DNA of 64,000 nucleotides from an archaeon HR01 (GTDB lineage: Archaea; Thermoproteota; Nitrososphaeria_A; Caldarchaeales; Caldarchaeaceae), in NCBI GenBank assembly GCA_002898355.1, contig BEHD01000006.1, positions 42,823 through 106,822 of the forward strand, written 5' to 3'. The notes beneath the pieces were generated by a model. That model ran no database searches. It was not told the DNA's origin and saw nothing but the letters and a program-made list of their open reading frames with translations. Positions 60,036-64,000 of the stretch are shown here, piece by piece (the stretch's first letter is position 1; each line of letters begins with the position of its first letter). The position numbers were made by a program, and so were the translations under genes.

Positions 60036-62423
60036 TTACCTGTTTTTCTGTCTGCTGATTAGCCTGGCCAGCTGGTGGGGCTTGATGTGGGAGTCTGACA
60101 GGTCTATGCCGAATGCCTGTAAAGCATTCTCCACGGCGTTGACTATGGCGGGTATAGGTGTCCCACACCCCTCCCCCACCCCCTTGGCCCCTAGAGGTGT
60201 GAAGGGTGAGGGGATGGATATTCTCTCGCATCTAAAACTTGGGGTGTCGGCCGCCGTCGGTGGTAGGTAGTCCATGAAGGTTGAGGTGAGAAGCTGGCCT
60301 GCCTCATCGTATTCGAACGACTCGTAAAGAACGGCGGCCAGCCCGTGTAGAGCCGCTCCATGTACCTGGCCGTCAACCAGTAGAGGGTTAACGGCCCTAC
60401 CGCAGTCATCCACTATGGCGTAATCCAGTATCTTGACCTGCCCTGTCTCAGGGTCTACTTCCACAACCACTGCATGGGCCTGATAGGAGTAGGTGAGGGT
60501 GAGGTTTCCCATCTTCCTCTCGTCGGGAGGGTGAAAAGGCGGGGAGTAGACTGCTAGGGCGTAGAGTCCCGGCTCCATACCCTCGGGAAGCTCGTATGGG
60601 TTGGCGTAGGCAGTCCTCGCAATTCTCTTGAACGAAACCTTCCTCTCCGGGGCCTCACCCACGTAGGCCGAGGAGTTGGAGAGAACTATATCAGCCCTGC
60701 TGGCCTCCAGAAGCCGTGCAGCGATGGATACAACCATCTCCCGTAGCTTACGGGCTGCCTCATACACCGCCACCATGCCGGTGCCTGCAAACCTGCTGGC
60801 GTAGGTTCCCGAGTGGAGCGTGTATGGGTGGGAGGCCGAGTCGAAGCCTGGAGCCACGTAGACCTCGTCGGGTGTGACCCCGAGGACGTCGGCTACTATC
60901 TGCGAGGCTATCGTCTCATGAGACTGGCCTTGGGGAACCGACCCAAGTCTAACAACTATCTTCCCATCAGGGGTCATCTGGACGGAGGCCGCCTCGCTGG
61001 TGCCGACGTTGGGCAGATTAGGGTTCAGCATCCTGACCTGGCCGAAGTTGGCTGTTCCCGAGTCTAGGGTGACGGCTAGTCCGACGCCTACATACCGGCC
61101 TTCAGCACGCAGCTCGGCCTGCCTCCTCCTCCACTCCTCATACCCTATCATGCCGGCCGCCTTCTCCAAAGCACCTATGTAGTCGCCTCCATCGTAGACG
61201 CATTTGTTCAGGGTCTCGTAGGGCTGCTCATCCCTAGTCACATAGTTTATACGCCGGATCTCCAGCTGGTCCTTCCCCAGCTTGTTGGCTGCAATATTGA
61301 GTATCCTCTCAATCATGAACTGGTGGGGGGCCCTGGAGAAACCCCTGTTCGGGCCAGCCGGACACTTGTTGGTGAAGACGGCATACATCTTCTGGCGGAG
61401 ATGTTTAAACCTGCAGGCGCCTGAAGCAACCTGGGCCCACACCGTCAAACCCGCAGGCTCATGCCTCGCATAAGCACCTATATCATCTATGGTTGTCGCA
61501 TTTATCCCTAGGAGAGTACCATCGTTTTTAAATGCGGCCTCCACCTCGAAAAATCTCTCGGCTCCATGCGAGCTGGCGACCATATGCTCGCTCCTAGTCT
61601 CCACCCACTTGACAGGCCGGCCCACAATCTTGGAGACCCCTCCGACAAGAACCATGTAGGGGTAGCTGAGTATCTTGACCCCGAACCCACCACCAATATC
61701 CGGCGTTACTATTCGTATGCTTGATATGTCTGTATCGAGGCCCCTAGCTATCGAGGGAGAGAGGAACATAGGCATCTGGTTGTTACAGTATATATGGTAG
61801 ACGCCGCCCTCGTAGCTGGCTAGAACCGCGAAGGGCTCCAGAGGAGTGGAGCTGAACCGGTGAAACCTCAGCTTCGCCTTAACTATCTTGTCGGCGTTCG
61901 CCGCAGCCTCGTCATAGTCTCCGTAATCGTATTCAACTGTGGCGGCTATGTTCGTGCCGGCCTCCTCATGTATGATGGGGGCTTCACCCGCCAGCACCGC
62001 CGCAGGGTCCACCACAGGCTTCAACACCTCATAATCCACGTCAACGAGTTCGGCGGCATCCCTTGCAGCATATAGGTTCTCGGCCACAACCGCTGCCACA
62101 GGCTCTCCAACGTATCTGGCCTTGTTCACCGCTATTGGGTAGTCAACAACCTTAGAGGCCGGTGGAACCGTCAGCTGTGGAAGAGGCTTCAAAACCTTAG
62201 CTATCTCAACGCCTGAAAGGGCGGCGATTACACCCCTTACACGTAAAGCCTTTGAGACATCCACGGATTTTATCCTGGCATGAGGGTAAGGCGACCTCAC
62301 AAGAACTAGATATGTCTCGCCCGGCAGCTTGATATCCTCCACAAACCGGCCGAGACCCCTAACATGTCTCCACCCCTCACGGGATTTAACCGCAGAACCC
62401 ACGTACTTGAACTCTGAGGTCAT
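60036..62423 (-). CDS. Xanthine dehydrogenase/CoxL-family molybdenum hydroxylase, large subunit (second copy)
   Basis: 795 residues. The N-terminal domain starts YVGSAVKSREGWRHVRGLGR, the Mo-cofactor loop is DIGGGFGVKILSYPY, the second cofactor region VPQGQSHET, and the active-site glutamate lies in AKGVGEGCG. The CO-dehydrogenase AYxCSFR loop is absent (GPNRGFSRAPHQF instead), so CO is not its substrate. As at 7825, FAD and 2Fe-2S subunit genes are not adjacent. It lies 32 nt after an acyl-CoA dehydrogenase and before the thiolase, suggesting hydroxylation of a ring or acyl compound later handled as a CoA ester. Confidence 0.88.
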   Translation of the reverse strand: MTSEFKYVGSAVKSREGWRHVRGLGRFVEDIKLPGETYLVLVRSPYPHARIKSVDVSKALRVRGVIAALSGVEIAKVLKPLPQLTVPPASKVVDYPIAVNKARYVGEPVAAVVAENLYAARDAAELVDVDYEVLKPVVDPAAVLAGEAPIIHEEAGTNIAATVEYDYGDYDEAAANADKIVKAKLRFHRFSSTPLEPFAVLASYEGGVYHIYCNNQMPMFLSPSIARGLDTDISSIRIVTPDIGGGFGVKILSYPYMVLVGGVSKIVGRPVKWVETRSEHMVASSHGAERFFEVEAAFKNDGTLLGINATTIDDIGAYARHEPAGLTVWAQVASGACRFKHLRQKMYAVFTNKCPAGPNRGFSRAPHQFMIERILNIAANKLGKDQLEIRRINYVTRDEQPYETLNKCVYDGGDYIGALEKAAGMIGYEEWRRRQAELRAEGRYVGVGLAVTLDSGTANFGQVRMLNPNLPNVGTSEAASVQMTPDGKIVVRLGSVPQGQSHETIASQIVADVLGVTPDEVYVAPGFDSASHPYTLHSGTYASRFAGTGMVAVYEAARKLREMVVSIAARLLEASRADIVLSNSSAYVGEAPERKVSFKRIARTAYANPYELPEGMEPGLYALAVYSPPFHPPDERKMGNLTLTYSYQAHAVVVEVDPETGQVKILDYAIVDDCGRAVNPLLVDGQVHGAALHGLAAVLYESFEYDEAGQLLTSTFMDYLPPTAADTPSFRCERISIPSPFTPLGAKGVGEGCGTPIPAIVNAVENALQAFGIDLSDSHIKPHQLARLISRQKNR

Positions 62424-62455
62424 TACTGTATCTATCTTCCGAGGGCTATTTATAG

Positions 62456-63625
62456 CTAGAAAGAACGGGGAAGACGCAGAACTCTGGTGGCCACGTAGTT
62501 GAGCACCATCTCCTCCGGGACAGGAGCCGTCCTGAACAGCCTCGAATCCCTAAACATCCTCTCCACATCGTATTCCTCGGCGAACCCCATCCCCCCGAGG
62601 GTTTGTATAGCCCTGTCTGCGGCCTTGTAGGCGGCCCGGCCAGCGGTGAAGGCGGCCATATTGGCCTCGAAGGCGCACTCCCTCCCAGCGTCAAAGAGCC
62701 ATGCCGCCTTCCGTGTCATCAGCCTAGCAAGCTCCAGCTCCATCTTCGCCTCAGCCAAGGGAAACTGTATAGACTGGTTTGACCCTATCGGCCTACCGAA
62801 GACAACCCTGGTGGAGGCATGCTCCACGGCTTTCTGGAGGGCGTAGTCGCCGACACCGATTGATATCGACGCCGTAGATATTCTCTCAGCGTTTAAGAGC
62901 TGGGTGAGATACTCCCATCCACGGTCAACCTCGCCCAGCACATTCTCTTCGGGAACCCACACATCCTCCAGATAGAGGACGTTGCTGGGCAGCGGCCTCA
63001 GAGCCATACCTGGAATCCTTGAAGTCTTAACCCCCTGCTGCTTGGCATCTATCACCATCAGGGAAAGCCCCGCAGTCCTGCTGGCCGCCTTCTCACGCGG
63101 CGTGGTCCTCACAACGGCCACTATGATGTCAGCCATGTGGGCCAGAGTTATCCATATCTTCTGCCCATTAACCACGTATCCCCCATCCCTTCTCTCAGCC
63201 CTCGTCTCTATGTCGAAGGTGTTGACACCCGCCCTCGGCTCTGTGTGGGCGAATGAGCATATGATCTCACCCCTCGCAAGTCTTGGCACGTACTCCTCCC
63301 TAACCTTCTTAGAGCCGAACCGGCTCAACACCAATCCACCGAACACCATGGTTCTCATGAGCAGATCTCCGGCTGGAAGGCCTCCTCCGCAGCCAGCAAC
63401 AGCCATCATAGCCAGCGAGGCCTCAACCATCCCCATCCCAGCACCGCCATACTCCTCGGGTATGGTTATGCCTAGAAGGCCCTGCTGCCCCGCAGCCCTC
63501 CAAAACTCTTCAGGAAACCTTCTCTCCGAGTCTACACGCCTCCAATACTCGGGAGGGAACCTCTGCATGAAATCCCTAACGGCCTTCTCAAGAATTGCAG
63601 CCTCCTCCCGCTCGTCGAAATCCAT
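62456..63625 (-). CDS. Acyl-CoA dehydrogenase family protein
   Basis: 389 residues, FAD-dependent. It has LLGITIPEEYGGAGM, the FAD-binding SFAHTEPRAG and IWITLAHMADIIV, RPIGSNQSIQFPLAEAKMEL and QTLGGMGFAEEYDVERMFRD. The usual catalytic glutamate (IYEGTSEI) is replaced: the place reads RTAPVPEEM, with proline at the expected position, so the base must lie elsewhere or the chemistry differs. ATG 63625 sits 27 nt from a TATA-like element and heads the operon. Confidence 0.9.
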   Translation of the reverse strand: MDFDEREEAAILEKAVRDFMQRFPPEYWRRVDSERRFPEEFWRAAGQQGLLGITIPEEYGGAGMGMVEASLAMMAVAGCGGGLPAGDLLMRTMVFGGLVLSRFGSKKVREEYVPRLARGEIICSFAHTEPRAGVNTFDIETRAERRDGGYVVNGQKIWITLAHMADIIVAVVRTTPREKAASRTAGLSLMVIDAKQQGVKTSRIPGMALRPLPSNVLYLEDVWVPEENVLGEVDRGWEYLTQLLNAERISTASISIGVGDYALQKAVEHASTRVVFGRPIGSNQSIQFPLAEAKMELELARLMTRKAAWLFDAGRECAFEANMAAFTAGRAAYKAADRAIQTLGGMGFAEEYDVERMFRDSRLFRTAPVPEEMVLNYVATRVLRLPRSF

Positions 63626-63648
63626 GAAGACGGATAGAGCTGCCCAGC

Positions 63649-63655
63649 TAATTAG
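63649..63655 (-). promoter_or_regulatory. TATA-like element of the acyl-CoA catabolic operon
   Basis: CTAATTA on the minus strand is centred about 27 nt from ATG 63625; the in-frame start at 63673 would lie upstream of the transcript. Confidence 0.4.
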
Positions 63656-63687
63656 GTTAGCAGCCGCCACCATACAGGCCCCATAGC

Positions 63688-63696
63688 CTAAATATT
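63688..63696 (+). promoter_or_regulatory. TATA box of the DUF763 gene
   Basis: CTAAATATT is centred 27 nt before TTG 63719, consistent with a leaderless TTG-started message. Confidence 0.5.
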
Positions 63697-63718
63697 GACC
63701 CAGCCATCATATTATGGG

Positions 63719-64000
63719 TTGCAGCTATCGGGTACGGCGGACCTGCCCCTCCACTATGGCCACGTCCCAGAGTGGCTGCTGGCCAGAATGAGGCGGATGG
63801 CCTCCGGGATAGTGGCTGTCATCTGCGAGGATTACGGGCCCTCGGAATTTCTTAAAAGGCTTGGAGACCCTCTATGGTTCCAGTCTCTGGGATGCGTCCT
63901 GGGTTTTGACTGGCACTCCAGCGGGCTAACAACGGTCGTCTGCGGTGTTCTGAGGGACTCGCTTGAGTTGTCCAGACACGGTGTGGCCGCTTTGGGTGGT
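63719..64000 (+). CDS. DUF763-family protein, N-terminal part (runs off the window)
   Basis: 94 codons are open to the window end. The translation begins QLSGTADLPLHYGHVPEWLL and continues with RMASGIVAVICEDYGPSEFL and DPLWFQSLGCVLGFDWHSSG. This is the conserved N-terminal region of the archaeal DUF763 family, whose function is unknown, though a nuclease or DNA-repair link has been suspected. The start is TTG 63719, supported by TATA spacing; an ATG at 63714 is out of frame. Confidence 0.82.
   Translation, partial: MQLSGTADLPLHYGHVPEWLLARMRRMASGIVAVICEDYGPSEFLKRLGDPLWFQSLGCVLGFDWHSSGLTTVVCGVLRDSLELSRHGVAALGG

Noticed and set aside
1..64000. CRISPR arrays, rRNA, tRNA genes, intact insertion sequences
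   Set aside because: Reading the intergenic stretches on both strands showed no regularly spaced repeats, no convincing tRNA T-loop or acceptor pairing, and no intact transposase gene. A short GATTCGAA near 2573 is not part of a tRNA fold that I can draw.

Overview
The window looks like chromosomal DNA of a thermophilic archaeon of the TACK group; an Aigarchaeota/Caldiarchaeum-like lineage is my best guess, with no marker here that proves it. Archaeal signatures are the ADTH-synthase and 3-dehydroquinate-synthase-II route into the shikimate pathway, a GHMP-type shikimate kinase, pantoate kinase, F420-dependent NADP reductase, UPF0216, uS12, a divergent archaeal family-B DNA polymerase and two KaiC-like ATPases. 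Many genes have a TATA box about 25-28 nt before the start codon (ATG, GTG or TTG), which implies leaderless mRNAs. I found no tRNA, rRNA, CRISPR array or intact insertion sequence.

Layout. 1-0.65 kb: tail of a zinc-motif protein, a startless open frame and a UPF0145 protein. 0.8-14.7 kb: accessory catabolic region. It holds a membrane protein, a complete branched-chain-amino-acid-type ABC importer (livK then livHMGF), a molybdenum-hydroxylase large subunit, an enamidase-like amidohydrolase, an LLM-family oxidoreductase, a PF06684 protein and an acylating (MmsA-type) aldehyde dehydrogenase. A frameshifted 5' remnant of a second enamidase-like gene lies just downstream of livF. I propose that this locus imports and degrades an N-heterocyclic carboxylate such as nicotinate, ending at glutaryl-CoA. 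15-27 kb: a secreted protein, a SufB/D protein, a Nudix hydrolase, serine hydroxymethyltransferase, an ABC exporter with an extracellular-domain protein, seryl-tRNA synthetase and an NAD(P)HX-repair protein with a degenerate second half.

27.5-33 kb: a six-gene shikimate operon from ADTH synthase to EPSP synthase with overlapping genes. 33-36 kb: small membrane proteins, an ECF-type S component coupled to pantoate kinase, a small metallopeptidase and an isolated uS12 gene. 36-41 kb: a succinate dehydrogenase operon (sdhACDB) with a multi-pass membrane protein at its end. 41-46.4 kb: a SnoaL-like protein, an AbrB-like protein, an isocitrate/isopropylmalate-type dehydrogenase, an RHH-like protein and a divergent locus of two KaiC-like ATPases, each preceded by tiny membrane proteins.

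46.4-51.4 kb: a PolB2-like polymerase divergent from a bacterial-type thiamine-thiazole operon (thiO-thiS-thiG-thiE/tenI). 51.4-57.9 kb: a SelW-like protein, an operon of UPF0216/npdG/phosphohexomutase/DedA, ADP-ribose pyrophosphatase, thiL, a dolichol-phosphate-sugar-synthase-like glycosyltransferase and a membrane-anchored J-domain protein. 58-63.6 kb: an acyl-CoA catabolic operon (acyl-CoA dehydrogenase, a second Mo-hydroxylase large subunit, thiolase, DUF35 protein, thioesterase). The window ends inside a DUF763 gene.
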